NCBI RefSeq assembly: GCF_001553455.1
Contig: NZ_BBOX01000107.1
Coordinates: forward strand, 25,692-89,691
Direction: 5' to 3'
DNA length: 64,000 nt
DNA from: Streptomyces hygroscopicus subsp. hygroscopicus
GTDB lineage: Bacteria; Actinomycetota; Actinomycetes; Streptomycetales; Streptomycetaceae
The position numbers were made by a program, and so were the translations under genes. The notes under the pieces were generated by a model. The model was given only the letters and a program-made list of their open reading frames with translations, ran no database searches and was not told the origin of the DNA. Positions 40,533-49,376 of this stretch are shown here, piece by piece (position 1 is the stretch's first letter; every line of letters begins with the position of its first letter).

Positions 40533-41456
40533 TCAGCTGCGCCGCGCCGTGAACAGCGCGGGCAGCAGGCGTCCCGCCAGGTACTCCTCGCGAGCCGCCG
40601 TGAGGGTGTCCCGGATCAGGTCCGCCGATTCCGACCCGTAGATCGACGCGACGCTGCCGCGGAAGATCCGTACCACCTTGAGCCGGTCGGCGAGCAGGGC
40701 CACCGCCCAGTCCGTCAGGTCGCGCCGTACCACGTCGGCGAAGCCCGCCCGGTCGAGTTGGTCCAGGCGGTCGGCGAGGGGGGTGGTGAAGAAGACCCCG
40801 TGCGGATGGGTCTCGCGAAACGCCGGGGAGGGCGTCTGGTCGCCGGGGGTCAGGCTCACCTCCTCGGTGAGGACGAGCAGCCCGCCGGGCCGCAGCAGGC
40901 GCGCGGCCTCGCGCAGGACGTCGCCGGGCTCGGGGAAATGCGGCATCGATCCCGTCACCATCACCACGTCGAGCGAGGCGTCGGGGAGCGGAACGTCGGT
41001 GGCGGAGGCGCAGATCTCCGTCATGCCCGCACGCCCCTGCGCGCGGCTGATGCGACCGCTCACCTCGCAGTGCTCGGCCACGAGATCGACGCCGTAGGCC
41101 TGCCGTACGGTGATTCCGCACGAGGTGAGCCGGTCCACGGTGTACCGGAGCGCGCCGCCGAAACCGCTGCCCAGCTCGCACAGGTCCACGGTGGCACCGC
41201 CCGGACCACCGTCGCCCGCGGCGGTGACGACGGTGTCGGCGACCAGATCGCAGCCTTGGGGTCCGAAGTGGCCCATCTGGTCCAGACCGAGCAGTCCGCG
41301 GGGTCCTTCCTCGCCGGTGAACGCCACGATCGCCCGCTCGGTGCTCTCCCAGTCGTGCAGCGCGGGGAACAGGTCCCGGTGGTAGCGGTACTGGACGCCG
41401 CGCTGCTCGGACGGGACCTCATCGGGGCCGAGCCGGACGCCGGGCTCCGCGCTCAC
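40533..41456 (-). CDS. SAM-dependent methyltransferase
   Basis: 307 residues with a Class I Rossmann methyltransferase core: LCELGSGFGGALRYT (SAM motif I, near residue 95), GVDLVAEH, ASATDVPLPDASLDVVMVTG and LLRPGGLLVLTEEV. It recalls sarcosine/dimethylglycine or small-molecule N/O-methyltransferases; the substrate cannot be read. The GTG at 41454-41456 follows GAAGG. It lies downstream of, and in the same direction as, the aminotransferase gene and may be cotranscribed. Confidence 0.8.
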   Translation of the reverse strand: MSAEPGVRLGPDEVPSEQRGVQYRYHRDLFPALHDWESTERAIVAFTGEEGPRGLLGLDQMGHFGPQGCDLVADTVVTAAGDGGPGGATVDLCELGSGFGGALRYTVDRLTSCGITVRQAYGVDLVAEHCEVSGRISRAQGRAGMTEICASATDVPLPDASLDVVMVTGSMPHFPEPGDVLREAARLLRPGGLLVLTEEVSLTPGDQTPSPAFRETHPHGVFFTTPLADRLDQLDRAGFADVVRRDLTDWAVALLADRLKVVRIFRGSVASIYGSESADLIRDTLTAAREEYLAGRLLPALFTARRS

Positions 41457-41595
41457 CGCGAGCCTTCGGGTGCGGAGGTGACGAGGGCGGCGGCTGCCGC
41501 GCGGGTTTCACGTGTCGGCACAGCGATACTCCTTGGTGCGTACGGTCCGGTGGGTCGGCCCCGGCGCCCGGGAGGGAGGCGGCCAGGGGCGGGGC

Positions 41596-42867
41596 TCAGG
41601 GCGCGGCCACGGCCGAGGGCCGGAATTCCTCGGGCACCGCGGCGCAGACGGCGTCCAGGGTCGCGAGCGCCTCCTCGGCCTCCTCGTCCGTGGCGACCAG
41701 CGGCGGGAGCAGCCGGAGCACCTCCGGCTGCCCCAGGCAGGGAGAGACCACGAGGCCGTGCCGCCCGAGTTCGGTCAGGACCTCTCCGGCCACCGCGGGC
41801 GTGGCGAACTCCACGCCCCACAGCAGTCCGCGGCCGCGTATCTCCGTGATCAGGTCGGGGTGCCGCTGGGCGAGACGCGCCAGGCCCGAGGCGAACAGGT
41901 GCGCCAACCGCTCGCCGCGCGGGGCGAGTTCCTCCACCGCCGCGAGGGACGCGATGCCCGCCGCGGCGCCCAGCGGATGCCCGGAGAAGGTCGTGGTGTG
42001 CACAAACGGGTCGGCCGCCAGCGGGGCGTACAGCTCCGGCGTGGCCAGCACGGCGGACAGCGGCTGTACCCCGCCGCCGAGCGCCTTGCCGAGCAAGACC
42101 GCGTCAGGCCGGATCCCGGCCGCGATACTGGCCAGCCGGGGCCCGCACCGGCGCAGCCCCGTCTGGATCTCATCGGCCAGTACGAAGGCCCCGTGCTCGT
42201 GCGCGGCGTCGGCAAGGGCCCGCAGGAACCCGGGCTCCAGCGGCCGTACGCCGCCCTCGCCCTGGACGGGTTCGACGAGGACGGCGGCCACCTCGCCGTC
42301 CGCGAAGGCACCGGAGATCGCGGAGGTGTCCGCGGGGATGTGGGTCACGCCGCCGAGCAGCGGTTCGAGCGAGCGGCGGTAGCGGGCGTTCCAGGTCGCC
42401 GCGAGGGCGCCGAGGGACTTCCCGTGGTAGGCGCCCTCGACGGCGACGACGCGGGTGCGCCCGGTGGCCAGGCGCGCCATCTTGAGCGCCGCCTCAACGG
42501 CGTCGCAGCCGTTCAGCCCCAGCCACACCTTCGTCAGCCGCTCCGGATCGGCCCAGTCCGCCAGCGCCCCGGCCAGATCCGCGGTCGTGCGGTTGCCCAG
42601 GACGCGGGTGGAGACCGGCATCATGTCCAGCTCACGGCGTACCGCGTCGAGGACGGCCGGGTGGCGCTGGCCGAGAAGGGTGACGGCGTAGCTCCCGAAG
42701 TCGAGGGCGCCGCGGCCGTCGGAGAGCCGTATCCGGGCCCCCTCGCCGCTCATCTCGATCGCGCCGGAGCCGTTCATGCCGTAGACGAGGGCCAGTTGGG
42801 GAGACAGGTGCCTGCGCGTCAGGTCGAGCGCACGCCGGGCGGTCCCACCTCTGGCATCCGCGGTCAT
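41596..42867 (-). CDS. Class III pyridoxal-phosphate aminotransferase
   Basis: 423 residues of the omega-transaminase family. The PLP Lys lies in DAVLLGKALGGGVQPLSAV; the cofactor and substrate regions GLNGCDAVEAALKMARLATG, VEPVQGEGG and ADEIQTGLRRCG are conserved. Family members use ornithine, GABA or other omega-amines or aminoketones. The ATG at 42865-42867 is chosen because GGAAGGGG lies 8 bases upstream. It is divergent from the nucleotidyltransferase gene. Confidence 0.88.
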   Translation of the reverse strand: MTADARGGTARRALDLTRRHLSPQLALVYGMNGSGAIEMSGEGARIRLSDGRGALDFGSYAVTLLGQRHPAVLDAVRRELDMMPVSTRVLGNRTTADLAGALADWADPERLTKVWLGLNGCDAVEAALKMARLATGRTRVVAVEGAYHGKSLGALAATWNARYRRSLEPLLGGVTHIPADTSAISGAFADGEVAAVLVEPVQGEGGVRPLEPGFLRALADAAHEHGAFVLADEIQTGLRRCGPRLASIAAGIRPDAVLLGKALGGGVQPLSAVLATPELYAPLAADPFVHTTTFSGHPLGAAAGIASLAAVEELAPRGERLAHLFASGLARLAQRHPDLITEIRGRGLLWGVEFATPAVAGEVLTELGRHGLVVSPCLGQPEVLRLLPPLVATDEEAEEALATLDAVCAAVPEEFRPSAVAAP

Positions 42868-43236
42868 CGGGATCGCCCCTTCCTCATTCGGCATATCAGG
42901 TGCCCACGCCGTCCGCCGGGCCCTGAACCCGCGCACCGCCGAGAAAACAGCGCGTTCATGACAGGACCGCCGAGAACGCCGCACAACACGGCGGGGGCGC
43001 GGCGGACTTCCGGAAACCGGGGACGGGAACCCTTTCGGACAACGGTTGTACTCCCGGCCCGCGCCGAGGAGAAGTGATGTTCCGGCTGCCGGAACGACGA
43101 TTGAAACGGACCGTCGGCGCCTGCGAGGCTGCGCGGGGCAGCGACATCGCCGATACCGAAACCACCGGGGAAACCACCGTGTGGACAGGCCCGCCGCGCT
43201 GCCGCCATCTGTACCCGAAAGGTTGCTACCGACCGC
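42868..43236. promoter_or_regulatory. Divergent promoter region of the second cluster
   Basis: 370 bases without a credible gene. A direct repeat GAAACCACC occurs at 43158-43166 and 43170-43178, about 60-80 bases before the rightward gene. No further element is clear. Confidence 0.4.
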
Positions 43237-44280
43237 ATGGAGACCACAACAGCCAGTGCTGTCGCGTTCCCGGACTCCGCCACTCTGGAAAAGCGTCTGA
43301 ACCTGTTCCTGGAGCAGCGGGGGCTGAGCCGGGACGCGGTACTCAAGGAAGCCGATCAGGGGATGGGCACCCCGGCGCTCGCGGTCGCCGCCGGTTCGGT
43401 GCTCACCGGGTTCGGTAACCACCGCAGCGATCTCGACTTGCTGGTTCTGGTGGAGAACGACAAGCTCACCCGCTTCCCCATCCAGTCCCATGAACACGGA
43501 ACGCTGATCGACGTCAGCATCCGCCGGGCCAGCTCCGTCCAGAACAGCGCCGCCGAGCTCACCGCCGAGCCCTGGCCCCGGTTCGCCACCGTCACCGAGG
43601 AGGCGTGGAACCACCGGCGCCGCACCCTCAACACCACGACCCGACTGGCGCTCGGACTGCCGCTGGTCGTCTCGCCGCCATGGGACGACTGGTACGCGGG
43701 GCTGCGCCGTCCGTGGCTGGCGGACGCGGTGCGCCAGTGGTGGACCGTGGAAGCGCAGCGGCTCGCGCTGGCCGCCCGCTGGCTGCGCGACGCCAAACCC
43801 ATGGCGGCCGCGATCCGCGCCCGGGAGGCCGTGGTCGCCGCGCTCAACGCGCGGGCCGCGGCGGGCGGCGAGCTGTACTTCACGTCCAAGTGGGTGGGCG
43901 AGAAGCTGCGGGCGCTCAGCGACACCGAGGGCCTGGCCCTGCTCCGCGACACGCTGACCTCTCCGCTGCCGTCCGGCGACCGGGTCCAGCTCTCCCTCGA
44001 CGCCGTCGAGCGCCTGGTCGGTGACGCCGCCCCGCTGCACGCGGTGCTGCGCTGGTCCACCGGTATCGGGGTGACGCCCCTGGAGGACCGTACGATCGTG
44101 GACCGCTGGCAGATGCGCGCCCTTGAGGTCCCACGGCCGGACCTTCCGCCCGACGACAGCGACGCGGTCATCTGGTCGGGCCCGGTCGGCGCCCGTCCGC
44201 CCGGCGATCTCCTGCCCCTGTTCGTTCACAACATGGTGTGGCTCGGTGTCGCACTCCCCGACCCGGAGGTGCCCGCGTGA
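43237..44280 (+). CDS. Nucleotidyltransferase-domain protein
   Basis: 347 residues. The N-terminal half has the Pol-beta nucleotidyltransferase signature AGSVLTGFGNHRSDLDLLV with metal-binding DLD, then IDVSI. The C-terminal part is largely helical. Such proteins transfer nucleotides to small molecules, proteins or RNA. The ATG has AAAGG 14 bases upstream, a weak site. It overlaps the next gene by 4 bases, forming a pair that resembles MNT-HEPN modules; here they lead an ABC exporter operon. Confidence 0.72.
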   Translation: METTTASAVAFPDSATLEKRLNLFLEQRGLSRDAVLKEADQGMGTPALAVAAGSVLTGFGNHRSDLDLLVLVENDKLTRFPIQSHEHGTLIDVSIRRASSVQNSAAELTAEPWPRFATVTEEAWNHRRRTLNTTTRLALGLPLVVSPPWDDWYAGLRRPWLADAVRQWWTVEAQRLALAARWLRDAKPMAAAIRAREAVVAALNARAAAGGELYFTSKWVGEKLRALSDTEGLALLRDTLTSPLPSGDRVQLSLDAVERLVGDAAPLHAVLRWSTGIGVTPLEDRTIVDRWQMRALEVPRPDLPPDDSDAVIWSGPVGARPPGDLLPLFVHNMVWLGVALPDPEVPA

Positions 44281-44858
44281 CCAGCTCCAGCACACCCGCG
44301 CCCGGCCACCCGGCCACCGGTCCGGGGGAGAACCCGGTGCGGACCGACGCGCCCCCGACCGATCTGCGGCGGCTGCTCGCCTTCCGCGCCCACGGGGCGA
44401 CCCGTCTGATGCTCACCTGCCGGGCCCGCCTGGAGGACATCGAGGGCGCCGTCGCCGCGGGACAGGCCGAGCTGGCCGTCCTCGCGGCGTACGAACTGGT
44501 GCAGCTCTCCCTGTCGGTACGCGGACTGCGCACCGAGGGCGAACTGGTCTACGGCCGCGACGAGGCGGCCTTCGACCCCTTCGCCGGGGTCGCGGCCGAG
44601 GACGCCGAGGCCGGGCTGACGCTCGCCGCGGAGGGCTGGGAGGCCGTGGGCGAACGCGGCGAGGAGTGGCTGGAGAGGCTCCGGCGTCATCTGCGCGACA
44701 CCGAGGCGCTGCTGGGTTACGCCGAACCGCTGCCCAACGTGCGGTCCGGAAGCGGCCTGATGAAGGGCTTCAAGCTGACCCGCATGTGGCAGCCGTCGCT
44801 GGAGCGCGTCGGCCTGCCGGGGATGGTGCCGGAGGCCTGGACCCGCCGTGCCGACTGA
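44277..44858 (+). CDS. HEPN-like helical protein
   Basis: 193 residues, mostly helical after a Pro-rich leader. The segment RAHGATRLMLTCRARLEDI, then AELAVLAAYELVQLSLSV recalls HEPN-type proteins that pair with minimal nucleotidyltransferases, although no clear RX4-6H motif is visible. The GTG overlaps the upstream stop (GTGA). Whether it is a toxin, partner or enzyme is unknown. Confidence 0.6.
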   Translation: MTSSSTPAPGHPATGPGENPVRTDAPPTDLRRLLAFRAHGATRLMLTCRARLEDIEGAVAAGQAELAVLAAYELVQLSLSVRGLRTEGELVYGRDEAAFDPFAGVAAEDAEAGLTLAAEGWEAVGERGEEWLERLRRHLRDTEALLGYAEPLPNVRSGSGLMKGFKLTRMWQPSLERVGLPGMVPEAWTRRAD

Positions 44859-46005
44859 TCCCGGAGCCCGGCGTGCCGAGGGCGCCGCGGTACCGGCACT
44901 GGCCCTGCGCGGGGTCAGCAAGCGGTACGGCGCCACGACGGCCCTGGAAGGGATCGATCTCGAGATCGCCGAGGGCGAGATCATGGGCCTGCTCGGACAC
45001 AACGGCGCGGGCAAGACGACCCTGATGTCCCTGGTGGCGGGGCTGTTGCGGCCCGATACAGGGAAGATCGAGATACACGGCGTCCCTACCGACCGGGACC
45101 CGCGCCGGGCCCGTCGCGACCTCGGGCTGGCCCCGCAGGAACTGGGCGTCTACCCGCCGCTGACCGTGCGGCAGAACCTGCGGTTCTGCGCGGAACTGGC
45201 CGGTCTGCGCGGCCAGCGGGCCCGGGTACGCGCCGAGGAGGTCGCCGAGCCGTTCGGGCTCACCGCCCTGCTCGACCGCCGCGTCTCCGGCCTCTCCGGA
45301 GGTGAGCAACGGCGCGTGCACACCGCCATGGCCCTGCTGCACCGGCCGAAGCTGGTCCTGCTCGACGAGCCCACCGCGGGCGTGGACGTGGAGACCCGGG
45401 CCCGGCTCATCGCCTACGTCAAGGAGCTGGCCGACGACGGTACGGCCGTCTGCTACTCCACGCACTACCTCCCCGAGGTCGAGGCGCTGGAGGCAAGCGT
45501 GGCCGTACTGGACCACGGCCGCCTGATCGCCCGCGGCACCCTCCCGGAGCTGGTCCGCAGCCACGCGGACAGCGCCGTGGAGCTGACCTTCCACGGCGGT
45601 GTGCCCCCGCTGCACCTTCCCTGGCCGGTGACCCACGACGAGGACGGGGTGCTCCGCGTACACGTCGAACAGCCGCAGCTGGCGACGGCCGACGTGCTCG
45701 CGGCCCTGGGCGAATCGGCTCGGCTGCTGGTCAACATGCGTGTGGTGCAGCCCAGTCTGGAAAGTGCCTTCCTGCGCCTGACCGGGAGCGGCGCACCGGA
45801 CCGCCGCCCGCCGGCGTCCCCGGCGCCGTCCCCGGTGCCATCCCCGGCGCCGTCCGCGCCCCGGACGGCGGCGCCGGCCCCCGGAGCACCGGCGAACACC
45901 GCCCCGGCCCGCGGCGCGCGAGCCATCGGCGGGCCGGACGAGCCGCCTGGAGAAGACGACCATGGTCCACTCGCCCGCGACCTCGAGGCGGAACAGCATG
46001 GGTGA
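44848..46005 (+). CDS. ABC transporter ATP-binding protein
   Basis: 385 residues. The N-terminal ABC domain has Walker A GHNGAGKTT, LSGGEQ signature, Walker B LVLLDEPTAGVD and the H-loop STHY. It resembles drug-exporting DrrA-type ATPases. A C-terminal Pro/Ala-rich tail (about 310-370) is unusual. The GTG overlaps the HEPN-like gene by 11 bases. The partner permease follows with overlap. Confidence 0.9.
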   Translation: MPTDPGARRAEGAAVPALALRGVSKRYGATTALEGIDLEIAEGEIMGLLGHNGAGKTTLMSLVAGLLRPDTGKIEIHGVPTDRDPRRARRDLGLAPQELGVYPPLTVRQNLRFCAELAGLRGQRARVRAEEVAEPFGLTALLDRRVSGLSGGEQRRVHTAMALLHRPKLVLLDEPTAGVDVETRARLIAYVKELADDGTAVCYSTHYLPEVEALEASVAVLDHGRLIARGTLPELVRSHADSAVELTFHGGVPPLHLPWPVTHDEDGVLRVHVEQPQLATADVLAALGESARLLVNMRVVQPSLESAFLRLTGSGAPDRRPPASPAPSPVPSPAPSAPRTAAPAPGAPANTAPARGARAIGGPDEPPGEDDHGPLARDLEAEQHG

Positions 46006-46780
46006 CGGTTCACTGGGCCGCATCGCCGCGCTGGTCCGGCAGGACTGCAGGCTGCTGGTACGCGATCCCGCACCGCTGATCATCCGTACGGTGATGCCGC
46101 TGCTCATCATGAGCTTCATGCAGCCGCTGTTCCGCGCGGCGCTGCGGGCCGACGACGTACGCGACGCCAACGGTGCCGAACAGAGCGTGCCCGGCATGGC
46201 GGTGATGTTCCTGTTCTTCCTGGTGAACGTCGTGGGCTTCGCGATGTTCCGGGAGCACGGCTGGAACACCTGGGACCGGCTGCGGGTCAGCCCCGCCCGG
46301 CCGTTCGAGCTGGTGACCGGACGCCTGGTGGTACCGCTGGTGGTCGCGCTGGTCCAGCTCACCGTGTTCTTCGGCGCGGGCGGGACCCTGTTCGGGCTGC
46401 GGGTGCGCGGCTCCTATCTGGCGCTGGCCGTGGTGGGCGTGCCGCTCGCCGCGTGCGTGGTCATGGTCGGCATGGCGCTGGTGGCGCTGTGCCGCTCCAT
46501 CGCCCAGCTCAGCGTCATCGCCAACCTCCTCGCACTGCTCTTCGCCGGCCTCGGCGGCGCGCTGACCCCGCAGTCCGTGCTGCCGGACTGGGTCCGCCCG
46601 CTCGCCCCGGGAGTGCCCAGCTACTGGGCGATGCGCGGCTTCTCCACCGTCATTCTCGACGGCGGCGGGATGGGCGCGGTCCTCCTCCCGGCCGGAGTGC
46701 TGTGCGCCTTCACGGCCGGGTTCACCGTGCTGACCCTGGTCTTCTTCCGCACCGGCCACCGCAAGCTCTCCTGGTCCTGA
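45962..46780 (+). CDS. ABC-2 type transporter permease
   Basis: 272 residues with about six hydrophobic helices, ABC-2/DrrB family. It pairs with the preceding ATPase to form an exporter, probably for the cluster product. The ATG at 45962 overlaps the ATPase gene by 44 bases and has GGAG 9 bases before it; ATG at 45998 (MGDGSLGR) with 8-base overlap is an alternative. Confidence 0.87.
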   Translation: MVHSPATSRRNSMGDGSLGRIAALVRQDCRLLVRDPAPLIIRTVMPLLIMSFMQPLFRAALRADDVRDANGAEQSVPGMAVMFLFFLVNVVGFAMFREHGWNTWDRLRVSPARPFELVTGRLVVPLVVALVQLTVFFGAGGTLFGLRVRGSYLALAVVGVPLAACVVMVGMALVALCRSIAQLSVIANLLALLFAGLGGALTPQSVLPDWVRPLAPGVPSYWAMRGFSTVILDGGGMGAVLLPAGVLCAFTAGFTVLTLVFFRTGHRKLSWS

Positions 46781-46848
46781 AGCGGACCGGCTCGGTGCGG
46801 TGCGACAACGACACTTCGGCACAAGATTCGGCACAAGAGAGGTCAGCC

Positions 46849-47502
46849 ATGCCCGCCGCAGTGGTCTTCGACTGCTTCGAAACACTCATCATGTCCCCGC
46901 CGCTGCCGGGCCCCGAGACGTTCACCACCCGCCTTGCCGAGGTCTTGAGGGTGGACCAGCGGTGCGCGGCGCAGACCGTGGACACGGTCTACACCGCCGT
47001 GTTCGCGGCGATGTCGGACCGGTCCGCGCTCCAGCCGCCGACCATCGGCCTGCTGGATGCGGCCCTGCGGAAGCAGGGCGAACAGCGGTCGAGAGCCGAC
47101 CTGGAGGAGGCGCTGTGGCACGCGCTCGGCTGTACGGATGCCGACCAGTACGCGCTGTGCGAGCCCGTGGCCGACGCGATGCGCCGGGCCGCCGACGCCG
47201 GTCACACCGTCCGGTTGCTGTCCAACTGCTACCTTCCGGGCAACCTGATGCGCAGGCTGCTGCGCCGCACGGGAGTGCCGGAGGTGTACGACCGCGCGCT
47301 GTTCACCGCGGACGGCGGGCCGAAGAAACCCGACTCGCGCGCCTTTGAGCTGATCGGGGCGGGCGCCTTCGAGCGGCGTGTGATGGTCGGCGACTCCGAG
47401 GAGCTCGACATCGCGCCGGCCGCCGCGCTCGGCTGGGACACCGTGCGGGTGGACGCCGCTGATCCCGATCCGGCCCGGCTCCTCACCCTGCTGGAGCTGT
47501 GA
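46849..47502 (+). CDS. HAD-superfamily hydrolase
   Basis: 217 residues. Motif I is VVFDCFETL (Asp nucleophile; the usual second Asp position has Phe-Glu, DxFxT-like), motif II LLSNCY, motif III Lys in GGPKKPDSR and motif IV GDSEELDI. It probably dephosphorylates a small molecule; dehalogenase activity is possible. GAGAGG precedes the ATG. The gene probably belongs to the rightward operon. Confidence 0.82.
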   Translation: MPAAVVFDCFETLIMSPPLPGPETFTTRLAEVLRVDQRCAAQTVDTVYTAVFAAMSDRSALQPPTIGLLDAALRKQGEQRSRADLEEALWHALGCTDADQYALCEPVADAMRRAADAGHTVRLLSNCYLPGNLMRRLLRRTGVPEVYDRALFTADGGPKKPDSRAFELIGAGAFERRVMVGDSEELDIAPAAALGWDTVRVDAADPDPARLLTLLEL

Positions 47503-47720
47503 GCACCGGCCGTTCCCGCCCGTCCCCTGGCATTGGCTCGATTCGGTGTTCCGCAGAGGGAAACACCTGCTGATTCCAGCGGATCGTTCTGCCTAGTGTT
47601 CCTGGTGCCGCCCGCCATCGCACGTCATGCGAGAGCGGTCGCCGCGTGCGATCCCCTGCCACCGGCCGCCCGCCCTGGCGCGGTGGAGGCGGACCGGCAC
47701 CGGCCCCGGGAGAGAGAGTC

Positions 47721-48890
47721 ATGACCACGGTCACCAAGAACGACGCCGGATACTCCGCGAACGGCGAGGCTCCGCACCGAACGCTGCTCGACGGCGGGTG
47801 GAGCACGGAGTGGAAACCGCCCCTGGCCCGCGAAGGCGCCACCGGCCCCGAACGCATCCGCGACCTCGCCACCGGCGGTTACGCGGCACTGCCGATCCCC
47901 CTGGAGCTCGGCGGCGCGGGCGCGAGTCTGCTCGAGGTGGCCTCCGCCCAGCGGGCGCTGGGCATGGCCGACCCCTCGGCGGCGATCGCCCTGAACATGC
48001 ACGCCTTCACGGTGGGCCTGATGGCCGACTACTGGCGACGGCACCGGGACACGACCTGGATGCTGCTGGAGGCGATCGCCGAGTCCGGCGTCCTGATCGC
48101 GTCCGCGTTCGCGGAACCGGGCGGCAGCCCCAACTTCATGAGCAGCCGGTCCGAGGCCGTCCAGACCGCCAAGGGCTACCGTGTGACGGGCGTGAAGTAC
48201 CCGTGCTCGCTCGCCACCACGGCCACCCTGGTGTGTCTGACCGCCCGCGTCACCGGCACCGACGAGACGATCCTCGCCCTGTGCCCCCGCTCCTCACCGG
48301 GCCTGGAGGTCGGGGGCGAATGGCCCTCGCTCGGCATGACGGATTCCGACACCGCCCGGCTGGTCCTGAACGACGTGGAGATCGACGACCGGCTGGTCTT
48401 CCACCGTGGCCCCGCCGATGTCATCGACGAGAACGTCGTCTCCGGCATGACCTGGTTCGTGGTGCTGCTGACGGCCACCTACCACGGCGTCCTCAGCGGA
48501 CTGCTGGACGTGGCATACCGGCAGGTGACCGGGGCGGGCACGTTCGGACCCAGAACCGCTCTGCTCGGCCGCGCCACCCGCGAGCTGCAGACGCTCGGCG
48601 GCGCCTGCCGTCAGTTCGCCACGGACTTCGAGTCGGGCACGGTCGGCGGGCAGGCGGCGCTGGCCACGGCGATGGGTCTGCGTGCCTCGCTCAGCGACAC
48701 CCGCGACAGGGTGCTGACCGCCGTCACCCCGGTCATCGGCAGCCGCGTCTACGGGCGCGGGCAGCAAGCCGCCTCTCTCCTGATCGACTCGCTCGCCGTC
48801 CACCACCATCCGCCGTCGCTGCTGACCTGCGACGAGGCAGTCGGTGCGTTCTGCGCGGGGCGCGCGATCAGCTTCGACCCGGCCGACTGA
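47721..48890 (+). CDS. Acyl-CoA dehydrogenase-like flavoprotein
   Basis: 389 residues. The N-terminal helical domain, SAFAEPGGSPNFMSSRSEAV, then the middle sheet domain and C-terminal helical domain match the acyl-CoA dehydrogenase family. The typical active-site Glu is not obvious from the sequence; members in natural-product clusters often act on carrier-bound or other substrates, including N-oxidation. The ATG has GGGAGAGAGAG upstream. Confidence 0.78.
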   Translation: MTTVTKNDAGYSANGEAPHRTLLDGGWSTEWKPPLAREGATGPERIRDLATGGYAALPIPLELGGAGASLLEVASAQRALGMADPSAAIALNMHAFTVGLMADYWRRHRDTTWMLLEAIAESGVLIASAFAEPGGSPNFMSSRSEAVQTAKGYRVTGVKYPCSLATTATLVCLTARVTGTDETILALCPRSSPGLEVGGEWPSLGMTDSDTARLVLNDVEIDDRLVFHRGPADVIDENVVSGMTWFVVLLTATYHGVLSGLLDVAYRQVTGAGTFGPRTALLGRATRELQTLGGACRQFATDFESGTVGGQAALATAMGLRASLSDTRDRVLTAVTPVIGSRVYGRGQQAASLLIDSLAVHHHPPSLLTCDEAVGAFCAGRAISFDPAD

Positions 48891-48929
48891 GCCGCCCTAC
48901 CCCGCCTGATTCTCAAGGAGACACAAGCC

Positions 48930-49376
48930 ATGCCCCACGTCAAGGTCAATCTGCCGATCAAGGCTCCGGCGGCCGACGCCTGGGAGGCCGTCACCCGGCT
49001 GGAGGACTACGCCACGTACATGGAAGTGGTCGAGTCGGTGACCGTCCTCGGGGAGACGGAGACCGGCACCCGCACCAGCGCGTGGTCGGTACTGCTCAAG
49101 GGCTCCGTACTGGAGTGGGTGGAAGAGGACGAACTCGACGAGGAGAACCGCGTGATGTCGTTCTCCCAGGTCTCCGGCGACCTCGACACGTTCCTCGGCT
49201 ACTGGCGCGTCGACGACGCCGGAGACGGGACCTCGGTGGTCACCTTCTCGGCCGAGTTCGAGATCGGCATCCCGCTGCTGGCCGACATGCTCAACCCCGT
49301 CGCCACCAGGGCGCTGCGCGAGAACTCCGAGCACATGCTGCGCGCCATCGAACAGCGGCTCACGGTGGCCTCATGA
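48930..49376 (+). CDS. SRPBCC/polyketide-cyclase-like protein
   Basis: 148 residues of the START/SRPBCC ligand-binding fold: PHVKVNLPIKAPAADAWEAV at the start, then EWVEEDELDEENRVMSFSQV and the C-terminal helix NPVATRALRENSEHMLRAIE. Such proteins bind or cyclise hydrophobic intermediates. AAGGAG precedes the ATG. Its stop overlaps the next gene's start (ATGA). Confidence 0.8.
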   Translation: MPHVKVNLPIKAPAADAWEAVTRLEDYATYMEVVESVTVLGETETGTRTSAWSVLLKGSVLEWVEEDELDEENRVMSFSQVSGDLDTFLGYWRVDDAGDGTSVVTFSAEFEIGIPLLADMLNPVATRALRENSEHMLRAIEQRLTVAS

